A stretch of 11,670 nt of DNA. It comes from DASQVO01 sp035640715 (GTDB taxonomy: Bacteria; Actinomycetota; Actinomycetes; Streptosporangiales; Streptosporangiaceae). Position numbers and translations under genes: made by a program. A model generated the notes under the pieces. It worked only from the letters and a program-made list of their open reading frames with translations, did no database searches and was not told the DNA's origin. The stretch is from NCBI GenBank assembly GCA_035640715.1, contig DASQVO010000417.1, positions 1 through 11,670 of the forward strand, in the 5' to 3' direction. Positions 5,671-11,670 of the stretch are shown here, one piece after another (within the stretch, counting starts at the first letter, position 1; each line of letters opens with the position of its first letter).

Positions 5671-6939
5671 AGTGCTCGGGGTCATAATTTCGATGACGTA
5701 TCCGCCTACCCCAGGGACGGTCGTCACGCCGCGAGATAGTCCGGCTTGCCGGCGAGCTTCTTGATGAGCTCGGCGAGGTCGTCGCGGGTGAACTTCCACT
5801 CGAAGGGCTCGGCGGCGTGCTCGTAGCGGCGCTCGAAGGCCGCCAGGCGGGACTCCACCTCGCCGAGGTCGGCGAAGTCGTTGGGCGTGAGCACCTTCCG
5901 CTGGAGCACCGAGAAGACCTCCACCATGTTCAGCCAGGAGGCGCGGATCGGAAGCTGGACGAGCCGGGCATTCGGCCAGCGGCTGGTCAGCCGTTGGCAC
6001 GCGGCGTTGCCGCGATGGGATGACCCGTTGTCCACCACCCAGAACACCCGCCGCGCCGAGGCGCAGGGCTCGATGTCCATCACCTGAGAGACGAGCCGTC
6101 CGAAGGGCTCGATGCCCGTCGCGGGCTCGCAGCGCCCGAAGATCTTGGCGCGGTGGATGTCCCAGGCCGCCAGGTACTGCAGCGCCCCGGCCCGCTCGTA
6201 CTCGTGCTCGGCCCGCATCGCCCGCCGTGGCGCGGGGGCGAGGCTGTGGTGGCAGCGGACGCGGGCCTGGATGGAGGTCTTCTCGTCGGAGGAGAGGACG
6301 AAGTCGCCTTCCCCGAGCGGCTTGCCTTCCCATTCCCGGGCGTACAGGTCAAGGACGCGGCCCGCTTTGGCCTCGAAGCCGGGATCGCGGGGGAAGATCC
6401 AGGAGCGGTGCCGCCAGGGCTTGATGGCGTCTTCAGCGAGCCAGCGCCAGATCGTCTTCCCGGAGATCCCGGCGACGATGCCTCGCTCGATCGCCTCCTC
6501 GCGCAGGCCGGGCACGTGGAAGCGGCTGAGCGGCACGCCGGGGCGGCTTGGCAGCTCGCAAGCGAGCGACTTCACGGCGACGACCACCTCAGGGGGAAAG
6601 ACCGGCGGCCGGCCGCCGCGGGGACGCTCCTCCAGGCCTGGAAGGCCTTGCTCGAAGAAGCGTTTTCGCCACTTCGAGACGATCGCCCGGTTGGTGTCAA
6701 GACGCGTCGCGATCTCCTCGTTGCCGAGCCCTTGGGCGGCCATGAGCACGATCTTGGCCCGTACGACGTCTCGATACGGCAACGTATACCGTCGCGCTCG
6801 CGCTTCCAGCTCGCGATGCTGCTCCGCGGTCAGCGCCAGGACGTACGGGCTCTTCCTGGTCACGAGCTCCCCTCCCTGGGGAGCCCATACGCTACCGTGA
6901 GCCTCTAGTTACGTCATCGTAGTTATGCCGGGAACCACT
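5671..6939 (-). mobile_element. IS630-family insertion sequence (first copy type)
   Basis: The inverted repeats start AGTG at 5671 and, read inward, AGTG at 6939. They match imperfectly for about 31 bases and end in an identical CGATGACGTA block (5691-5700; 6910-6919 in reverse). IS630 elements insert at TA. TA follows the right end (6940-6941), but TT precedes the left end, so either the left TA has mutated or the boundary is off by one base. The 1.27-kb length is normal for the family. Confidence 0.75.
5724..6863 (-). CDS. IS630-family DDE transposase
   Basis: The 379-aa protein starts at GTG 6863, seven bases after a GGGAGGGGAG-type ribosome site. The N-terminus has a Tc1/mariner-like helix-turn-helix (about 45-70, GLGNEEIATRLDTNRAIVSKW) followed by an R-G-G-R-P-P linker. 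The catalytic triad reads D193 (LSSDEKTSIQ), D278 (WVVDNGSSHRG) and E315 (ASWLNMVEVFSVLQ). The Asp-Glu-Lys-x-x-Ile and Asn-Met-Val-Glu blocks place it in IS630 as the single-ORF type with no programmed frameshift. The last residues are basic and the frame is intact, so it may be functional. It shares little with the nested IS630 transposase at 10548-11582. Confidence 0.92.
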   Translation of the reverse strand: MTRKSPYVLALTAEQHRELEARARRYTLPYRDVVRAKIVLMAAQGLGNEEIATRLDTNRAIVSKWRKRFFEQGLPGLEERPRGGRPPVFPPEVVVAVKSLACELPSRPGVPLSRFHVPGLREEAIERGIVAGISGKTIWRWLAEDAIKPWRHRSWIFPRDPGFEAKAGRVLDLYAREWEGKPLGEGDFVLSSDEKTSIQARVRCHHSLAPAPRRAMRAEHEYERAGALQYLAAWDIHRAKIFGRCEPATGIEPFGRLVSQVMDIEPCASARRVFWVVDNGSSHRGNAACQRLTSRWPNARLVQLPIRASWLNMVEVFSVLQRKVLTPNDFADLGEVESRLAAFERRYEHAAEPFEWKFTRDDLAELIKKLAGKPDYLAA

Positions 6940-7029
6940 TAGCCGCCTACGGCCGGTCACCCCGGCCGCTCTACTTTCCCCGATTGCCCGCGCCTGCGCG
7001 CATAGCCATGTCCCGGTCGTCAGGCCCGG

Positions 7030-7046
7030 CGCGCCGAAGGTGCGCC
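7030..7046. repeat. Second copy of a 17-bp inverted repeat shared with 5484-5500
   Basis: CGCGCCGAAGGTGCGCC here is the exact reverse complement of 5484-5500. The two copies lie on either side of the IS630 element but well outside its ends. The core is itself partly palindromic, like a REP-type intergenic repeat. Confidence 0.5.
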
Positions 7047-7086
7047 CTTGAAGCCGTGGAGAAACTTGAAGCCGTGGAGAAACTTG
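7047..7086. repeat. Exact 18-bp tandem duplication
   Basis: The unit CTTGAAGCCGTGGAGAAA occurs twice back to back (7047-7064, 7065-7082), followed by CTTG, the start of a third unit. Confidence 0.85.
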
Positions 7087-7095
7087 TCACAACTT

Positions 7096-7143
7096 CCGGC
7101 CCGGTCCGGCCCGGTCCAGGCATCCGGCCCGGTCCAGCTCGGT
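7096..7143. repeat. CCGGCCCGGT 10-bp repeat cluster
   Basis: Exact units lie at 7096-7105, 7106-7115 and 7124-7133, with a degenerate unit CCAGCTCGGT at 7134-7143 and a further partial CCAG after it. Confidence 0.75.
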
Positions 7144-7171
7144 CCAGTCCACGCATCCGCGCAAAGGATGG

Positions 7172-7599
7172 TTAGTGTGGCTGTCCGTCGATAGTCTCAA
7201 TGATCTTTCCGCTTTGGCTGAGTGCCTTGATCCGGTATGGAGCCCACGTCTCGGTGCAGACGACCCATGCCCCGAAGTGTGAGTGGAGGTCCCGGGCGGA
7301 CCTCATGCCCGTCCTGGACAATGGCGAGCGTGGTCACTGCGGGTGACACGCTGCCGGTGATGACTACCGCGAGCTTGCCTGGGACAGGCTGCTGCCGCGA
7401 GGAGCTTCCGCCCCCTTCCGCGATCGCGCGCCCGCTGAGTCCACGGGAGGGGTCGGGGCTGAGTGATTACATCCCGCCAGCCGACCCCCGCCCAGTACTC
7501 GTCAGCGACCCAGCGATCATGTTGCCTGGTGTAGGTAGCCATGAGCGCTATTGGATTGTCTGTGAATTCGGAATAGCGCCAGAAGATGTCGGCGCTCAT
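7172..7599 (-). pseudogene. Decayed small protein gene, cut by the IS21 element at its start
   Basis: The minus strand starts at ATG 7599 with MSADIFWRYSEFTDNPIALM and continues to DEYWAGVGWRDVITQP, a well-formed, Trp/Tyr-rich sequence. Coding character then jumps to another frame (GKLAVVITGSVSPAVTTLAI, then VQDGHEV). It jumps again to a third (DLHSHFGAWVVCTETWAPYR, then IKALSQSGKIIETIDGQPH), ending in TAA at 7172-7174. Removing one base from the G run 7455-7458 and one from 7294-7296 gives one continuous frame of about 141 codons. The last part could instead be a separate 44-codon ORF from ATG 7306. The A of the ATG is the outermost base of the IS21 end, so the original start region may be lost. 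Function unknown. Confidence 0.5.
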
Positions 7600-7663
7600 G
7601 TAATTCCCCAGCTCTGAGGGGGTAGCGATCACGTAATTCCCCACCCCGATCACGTAATTCCCC
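7599..7663 (+). repeat. Triple terminal repeats of the IS21 element
   Basis: Three copies of GTAATTCCCC occur at the left end. Two share a longer identical unit, CGATCACGTAATTCCCCA, at 7625-7642 and 7646-7663 (21-base period). The outermost, TGTAATTCCCC, is at 7599-7609. In IS21 elements such repeats are the binding sites of the IstA transposase. Confidence 0.8.
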
Positions 7664-7744
7664 ATGGGGACGGCGTGCGTGTCGTGGTGGACCTGGCCAT
7701 CGAGAAGGAGCAACCTTTCCTCCCGTCCGGATGACGGGGGGCCG

Positions 7745-9365
7745 ATGGCAAGGAGAACGTTCGACGTGATCGACGTCGCGGAGATACTTGTGCACTGGCA
7801 TGCGGGCCGGTCGCTGAACGAGATGTCGCAGAGCCTGGGGGTGGACCGCAAGACGCTGCGGAAGTACACCGCTCCGGCGGTAGCGGCCGGCATCAGCCCG
7901 GGCGGGCCTGCGAAGAGCGAGCAGGAGTGGCATGAGCTGGTCCGGGAGTGGTTCCCGGAGCTGGCCGATACCCGGCTGCGGCAGGTGACGTGGCCGGCGA
8001 TCGCCGAGCACCATGACTACATCGTCGCGCAGATGAAGGCCCATGTCCGGGTGTCCACGATCCACCAGCGGCTGCGGGACGAGCGGGGCCTAGCGGCCAG
8101 CGTGGCTAGCTTCCGCCGGTACGTCACCGCCAACATCCCTGAAGAGGTGCGCAGGTCGCAGGTCGTGGTGTGGAACCCGCGGCAGGCCGAGGCCGGGGAG
8201 CAGGCGCAGATCGATTACGGGCAGCTGGGCCGGTGGCTGGACCCGGTGACCGGCAAGCTGCGCACGGTGTGGGCGTTCGTCATGGTGCTGGCCTGCTCGC
8301 GGCACATGTTCGTCCGCCCGGTGGTGAAGATGGACCAGCGGGCATGGACCGAGTGCCACGTCGCGGCGTTCGAGTTCTTCGGCGGCGTCCCCGCCCGGCT
8401 CGTGCCGGACAACCTGAAGACCGGGGTAGACAAGCCCGATCTTTACGACCCGAAGCTGAACCGGTCCTATGGCGAGCTGGCCGCGCACTACGGCTTGCCT
8501 GATCGACCCCGCGAGGGCGCTGAAGCCCCGCGACAAGAGCCGCGTCGAGCGGCCCATGCCCTATGTGCGCGACTCGTTCTGGCGGGGCCGGGAGTTCACG
8601 TCGCTGCCGCAGATGCAGGCCGAGACGGCCCGCTGGTCACTGGAAGTGGCCGGGCAGCGGCAGTGCCGGCCACTGGAGGGCGCTGCCCCCGCAGCGGTGT
8701 TCGGCGCGGTGGAAAGGGACGCGCTGCGCCCGCTGCCATCCGAGCCGTTCGTGCTGGCCACGTGGGCGACGGCGAAGATAGGGCCGGATATCCACGCCCA
8801 GGCCGGCCGGGTGCTCTACTCCGTGCCGTGGCAGCACATCGGCAAGACCGCCGACGTGCGGCTCACCGCGACGATGGTGCAGTTCTTCATCGGCGGGCAG
8901 CTGGTCAAGACCCACCCGCGCAAGATGCGCGGGAAGCAGACCGACTTTGGCGACTACCCGCCGGAGAAGATCGCGTTCCACATGCGAACCCCGGCCTGGT
9001 GCCGCCGCCAGGCCGCCGGCATCGGCCCGGCCTGCGAGCAGGTCATCAACGAGCTGCTGGCCGAGAACGCGCTCTACCGGCTGCGGTCGGCCCAGGGCGT
9101 GATCGGCCTGGCCGACAAGCACGACCCGGGCAGGCTGGAAGCCGCGTGCGCGAAGGCGATCACGGCTGGCGACCCGTCTTACCGGACGATCAAGGGGATC
9201 CTGGCCGCCGGCGCCGAGCGCGAGCAACTGCCCGCCGCGGCCGGGGACGGCGGCGCAGCCGCGTTCCTGCGCGGCCCCGCGTCGTTCGCGAACGTCATCC
9301 CCATGCCCGGCACGATCCCCAGCGACGCCGTCCGCCCCGGGAACCCGGCGGAGGTGACACCGTGA
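7745..9365 (+). pseudogene. istA: IstA transposase of the IS21 family, with one frameshift
   Basis: Starting at ATG 7745, after GACGGGGGGCCG, the frame encodes a helix-turn-helix (about 20-42, GRSLNEMSQSLGVDRKTLRK). The first two catalytic Asp residues follow: D157 (QAQIDYGQLG) and D222 (RLVPDNLKTGV). At GGC-TTG-CCT (8492-8500) the frame leaves the family. Dropping one T (8495 or 8496) restores YGCLIDPARALKPRDKSRVE with the third catalytic residue, E268, and runs to TGA 9363-9365. The repaired protein has 539 aa, near the normal IstA length. As sequenced, the D-D and E residues are in different frames, so IstA should be inactive unless this is a read error. No slippery heptamer is seen, which argues against programmed frameshifting. 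The stop overlaps the next start (GTGA). Confidence 0.88.
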
Positions 9366-9589
9366 CCGCCGCCACCGCGAGCGCCGGCGGACTGCTGCCC
9401 GCCCGGCCGCTGGCCGCCCAGGCCCACGCCCTCCGCGCCGCCGCCGCGTTCATCGAGCAGGCAGGCATCCCCGGCCTGTCCCTGACCGTTGACACGGACC
9501 AGATCGTCATCCAGGTGCCTGCCGGCCTGGCAGGCCCGGCCGCCCGCACGGCCGCACCCGCGGCTGGGTCAGGGCCGAGGGACGGATAG
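9362..9589 (+). CDS. Small ORF translationally coupled to istA, function unknown
   Basis: This 75-aa protein starts at GTG 9362, whose last two bases begin the istA TGA stop (GTGA overlap). A strong GGAGGTG ribosome site lies five bases upstream, inside the istA end. The central part (AAAAFIEQAGIPGLSLTVDT, then DQIVIQVPAG) reads as an amphipathic helix followed by two beta strands. The ends are Ala/Pro/Gly-rich and probably disordered. It has no Cys and no membrane segment. The classical IS21 operon has only istA and istB, so this is an accessory gene of the element. A role with IstA or IstB is inferred from position alone. It shares its frame with the istA 5' part only because of the istA frameshift. 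Confidence 0.7.
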   Translation: MTAATASAGGLLPARPLAAQAHALRAAAAFIEQAGIPGLSLTVDTDQIVIQVPAGLAGPAARTAAPAAGSGPRDG

Positions 9590-9635
9590 CCGGCCACGAC
9601 GTCCGCATCTTCACTCCCATCACGGAGGAAACGCC

Positions 9636-10418
9636 ATGAGCACCGCCACCGTCACCGACCGCTCCGCGCTGGCCGCCGCGCTGCGCGAGCTGAAGCTGTC
9701 CGGCATGCTCGCCACCCTCGACGCCCGCCTCGCCCAGGCGCATGCCGGCGAACTCGGCCACCTGGACTTCCTGCAGGTCCTGTGCCAGGACGAGATCTCC
9801 CGCCGCCAGAGCATGTCCCTGGCACGCCGGATCCGCCGCGCCCGGTTCGAGAACGAGGCCACCCTCGAAGGATTCGACTTCAATGCCTCCCCGAAACTGC
9901 CCGCCGCCCAGATCCGCGACCTCGCCGCCCTGCGCTGGCTCGCCGGAGGCGAATCGGTCATCCTCTACGGGCCGGTCGGCGTCGGCAAGAGCCACATCGC
10001 CCAGGCCCTCGCCCACCTCGCCATCCGGGCCGGGGCCGACGCCCGGTTCATGAAAACCAGCCGGATCCTGGCCCACCTCGCCGGCGGCCGCGCCGACCGC
10101 ACCTGGGACAAGCGGCTCGCCGAGCTCACCCGCCCCGCCGTCCTGGTCCTCGATGACTTCGCCATGCGCGAGCTGACCGCCGCCCAGGCCGACGACCTCT
10201 ACGAGCTCATCAGCGAACGCGCCGGGAAATCGCTCATCCTGACCAGCAACCGCAGCCCAGCTGACTGGTATCCCCTGTTCCCCAACCCCGTCGTCGCCGA
10301 ATCCCTCCTGGACCGCCTCATCAACAACAGCCACCAAGTATTCATGAACGGCCCCAGCTACCGGCCCAACAAGCGCCCCGGGCGTGTCGTCCCCACCGGG
10401 AACGCGAGCGGCAACTAA
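9636..10418 (+). CDS. istB: IstB AAA+ ATPase, IS21 transposition helper
   Basis: The 260-aa protein starts at ATG 9636 with GGAGGAA seven bases upstream, 46 bases after the coupled ORF. IstB assembles on target DNA, hydrolyses ATP and directs IstA to insertion sites. The N-terminal helical part (1-100) precedes the ATPase core. Visible motifs are Walker A GPVGVGKS (112-119), Walker B LVLDDF with D173/D174, and a sensor-type LTSNRSPADWYP (202-213). The C-terminal LLDRLINNSHQVFMNGPSYR is the usual IstB ending. Length is normal and the frame intact. Its stop is a composite: TA is the target duplication of the nested IS630 element and the third base is that element's first base. The ancestral stop was TAG. 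Confidence 0.93.
   Translation: MSTATVTDRSALAAALRELKLSGMLATLDARLAQAHAGELGHLDFLQVLCQDEISRRQSMSLARRIRRARFENEATLEGFDFNASPKLPAAQIRDLAALRWLAGGESVILYGPVGVGKSHIAQALAHLAIRAGADARFMKTSRILAHLAGGRADRTWDKRLAELTRPAVLVLDDFAMRELTAAQADDLYELISERAGKSLILTSNRSPADWYPLFPNPVVAESLLDRLINNSHQVFMNGPSYRPNKRPGRVVPTGNASGN
10416..10417. repeat. Left TA target duplication of the nested IS630 element, inside the istB stop codon
   Basis: TA at 10416-10417 and TA at 11580-11581 flank the nested element directly. The left TA is the first two bases of the istB stop and the right TA the first two of the transposase stop. Confidence 0.8.
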
Positions 10419-11579
10419 GCGTGTATCCAAAAGTTCTGCGCGTGTCTGGGTGTGAGGTCGCCGGGATGGGGCGTTGACAGGGGCCTCGCCGGGGGTTGGA
10501 TCGAGATTGCTCCGCTCGTCCATCCGCCCGGCGAGGTCGTGGTCAGTATGTGCCCGGTCAGCGTGGTCGCCAACGCTCCGCCCTGCCAGATTGAGCAGTT
10601 GCGCAGGCGGCTGCGCGGCCCGTGGCGCCAGGCGATGCGGGCGGTGATGGTGCTGCTGTCGCTGCACGGCCTGCCGCCGGCCGAGATCGCCGCGCTGCTG
10701 GAATGCCACCCAGCCACGGTGCGGCGCTGGGCCGGCCGGTTCAGCTCCGGCGGGGTGGCCGCTCTGGCTGACCGGCCCCGGTCCGGGCGGCCCCGCCTGG
10801 GCGGACCCCGCCTCACCAGGCGGATCGCGGCGCTGCTGGCCCGGCCGGGACCATGGACGGTACCGCGGATCTGGCAATATCTGGGCCGGCCACGCGTCAG
10901 CCTGCGCACGGTGTACCGGCGGGTGCGGCTGGTGGCGGTCTGGCGGCGGCCCAGGCTGGTGGCCCGCGGCGATGATGAGCATGACCGGATCTGCGTGGCG
11001 ATCGCCGCCCGCCTGGCCCGGCTGCCGCGCGGGGCGGTGGTGATGGCCGAAGACGAAACCCACCTGCACCTGCTGCCGCACCTGCGGTCCGGGTGGACGC
11101 TGCGCGGGCACCGCCCCAAGGTGACCACCCCCGGCACCAACCGCCACATCACCGTCTATGGGGCCCTGAACCTGGCCAGCGGGCGCTGCTTCTACCGGCT
11201 GGGGCGCCGCCGCGCCGCCGAATTCGTTGCTTTCTTGCAGGTGCTGGCCGAGTCCTATCCCCGTGCCCCCAAGGTCGTGGTGATCTGTGACAACGACAGC
11301 ATCCACCACGCCAAGGCGGTCACCGCCTACCTGGCCAGCCATCCCCGCATGATCCTGCTGTACGGCGCCCGCTACAGCCCGCACGACAATCCCGTCGAGC
11401 GGATCTGGGGCGCCCTCAAAGCCTTCATCGCCAACACTGCCGTCACCTGGCCCGGCCGCCTCAAACAGGCCCACGCGTTCTTCCGCAGCCGCTCACCGGA
11501 CCAGATGCTGGCCACCGCCGCCCCCTGGACCAGCCCCTGGCTCCCGCCTGGGTACGAACAGAACTTCTGGAATGCCGCT
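10418..11579 (+). mobile_element. Second IS630-family element, nested in the IS21 element
   Basis: The 1162-bp element starts AGCGTGTATCCAAAAGTTCTG (left) and, read inward from 11579, AGCGGCATTCCAGAAGTTCTG; 16 of these 21 bases match. Perfect TA duplications lie on both sides, as expected of IS630/Tc1-mariner insertion. Deleting the element with one TA rebuilds ...GGC-AAC-TAG-ATA, ending istB with a normal TAG. It must be younger than the IS21 insertion that it interrupts. Confidence 0.85.
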
Positions 11580-11582
11580 TAG
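10548..11582 (+). CDS. IS630-family DDE transposase that borrows its stop codon
   Basis: From ATG 10548 the protein has 344 aa; the frame is open to GTG 10452 upstream, and no strong ribosome site settles the start. An N-terminal helix-turn-helix pair (about 38-63, GLPPAEIAALLECHPATVRRW) and a D-R-P-R-S-G-R-P linker lead into the catalytic domain. The triad is D169 (VVMAEDETHLHLLP), D248 (VVICDNDSIHHAKAV) and E284 (YSPHDNPVERIWGALK), with the Asn-Pro-Val-Glu block of IS630 enzymes. The last codon GCT is the last triplet of the element. The stop TAG is the duplicated target TA plus the flanking G. In other genomic sites the protein would end directly only if a purine (A or G) followed TA. Confidence 0.9.
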   Translation: MCPVSVVANAPPCQIEQLRRRLRGPWRQAMRAVMVLLSLHGLPPAEIAALLECHPATVRRWAGRFSSGGVAALADRPRSGRPRLGGPRLTRRIAALLARPGPWTVPRIWQYLGRPRVSLRTVYRRVRLVAVWRRPRLVARGDDEHDRICVAIAARLARLPRGAVVMAEDETHLHLLPHLRSGWTLRGHRPKVTTPGTNRHITVYGALNLASGRCFYRLGRRRAAEFVAFLQVLAESYPRAPKVVVICDNDSIHHAKAVTAYLASHPRMILLYGARYSPHDNPVERIWGALKAFIANTAVTWPGRLKQAHAFFRSRSPDQMLATAAPWTSPWLPPGYEQNFWNAA

Positions 11583-11670
11583 ATACGATGCCCTTATCGG
11601 TGACTCCCAGATCCCGCACGACACTTTCCCGTATATAAGGGCCAGACGGCGCTCAACGCGCTCTTTACTG
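11583..11670. other. Residual 3' flank of istB beyond the nested element
   Basis: These 88 bases followed the istB TAG stop directly before the nested insertion. No ORF and no GTAATTCCCC-type IS21 end is visible. A quasi-palindromic CCCGTATATAAGGG lies near 11629-11642. Confidence 0.5.

Larger units (their letters stand above)
6942..7171. other. Gene-free stretch with short tandem repeats
   Basis: Short frames occur on both strands but only reflect the repeats. It contains one arm of the 17-bp dispersed inverted repeat (7030-7046), an 18-bp tandem duplication and a 10-bp GC-rich repeat cluster. Confidence 0.5.
7599..11670 (+). mobile_element. IS21-family element, left end present, right end beyond the window
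   Basis: The left end starts TGTAATTCCCC at 7599, followed by two further copies of the motif. The multiple terminal repeats and the istA-istB gene order are IS21 hallmarks. The reading order is istA, a small coupled ORF, istB. A second IS630-family element (10418-11579) is nested at the istB stop. The expected right end, GGGGAATTACA or similar, does not occur in the 88 bases left after the nested element, so it lies outside the window or is lost. Target duplication therefore cannot be judged. Confidence 0.8.

Noticed and set aside
5329..6333. 334-codon minus frame reaching from the IS630 transposase into the palindrome region
   Set aside because: It is the wrong frame of the transposase, and the tail beyond it is Arg/Pro-rich with no motif. 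I treat the tail as non-coding.
7599..7663. GTAATTCCCC repeats as a CRISPR array
   Set aside because: Only three short copies with unequal spacing, directly before istA. They match IS21 multiple terminal repeats.
9507..11474. 655-codon open frame on the minus strand
   Set aside because: It runs antisense across istB and the second IS630 transposase. It is a low-complexity Gly/Ala/Pro/Gln frame typical of high-GC shadows, while the + frames carry Walker and DDE motifs.
1..11670. A novel defence or metabolic system
   Set aside because: All large genes except the kelch protein and the metalloprotease tail are transposition genes. The unknown small ORFs have no partner genes that suggest a system, apart from the coupled ORF in the IS21 operon.

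Overview
The window is a high-GC segment, probably from an actinomycete (Actinomycetota). The signs are a strong G/C preference at codon third positions, GTG starts, GC-rich hairpins without T-tracts, and Actinomycetota-like insertion sequences. Species cannot be named. Most of the window is an insertion-sequence (IS) landing zone. At least five elements of four families (IS1634/IS4-like, IS5, IS630 twice, IS21) lie side by side or nested, with broken small host genes between them. No rRNA, tRNA, CRISPR array or recognisable defence system is visible.

Layout: (1) 3-89, the C-terminal tail of an M48/HtpX-like metalloprotease on the + strand. (2) 90-728, gene-free DNA with a strong GC palindrome at 180-215 and, at 678-722, an 11-bp-stem hairpin just downstream of the next gene. 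(3) 729-1733 (-), a secreted protein of five kelch repeats that alternate between two subtypes. (4) 2081-4075, a complete IS1634-like element with a 594-aa transposase (-), flanked by 6-bp GTTAAG repeats. (5) 4249-5199, a complete IS5-family element (-) flanked by 3-bp AAT repeats. Both elements sit in one small host ORF that reads through again when they are removed on paper. (6) 5203-5670, gene-free, rich in palindromes. (7) 5671-6939, an IS630-family element (-). (8) 6940-7171, gene-free with short tandem repeats. (9) 7172-7599 (-), a decayed small gene cut at its start codon by the next element. (10) 7599 to beyond the window, an IS21-family element with triple terminal repeats, istA (one frameshift), a small extra gene translationally coupled to istA, and istB. 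(11) 10418-11579, a second, unrelated IS630-family element nested in the IS21 element exactly at the istB stop codon.

The best observation is the IS21/IS630 junction. The TA target was the first two bases of the istB TAG stop. After insertion and TA duplication, istB ends in TAA (TA plus the first base of the IS). The nested transposase, which has no stop of its own, ends in TAG (duplicated TA plus the original G). One ancestral stop codon now serves two genes. Second is the coupled 75-aa ORF between istA and istB, with a strong Shine-Dalgarno sequence and a GTGA overlap. Three apparent one-base insertions near 7294, 7455 and 8495 should be checked as possible sequencing errors before the genes are called dead.
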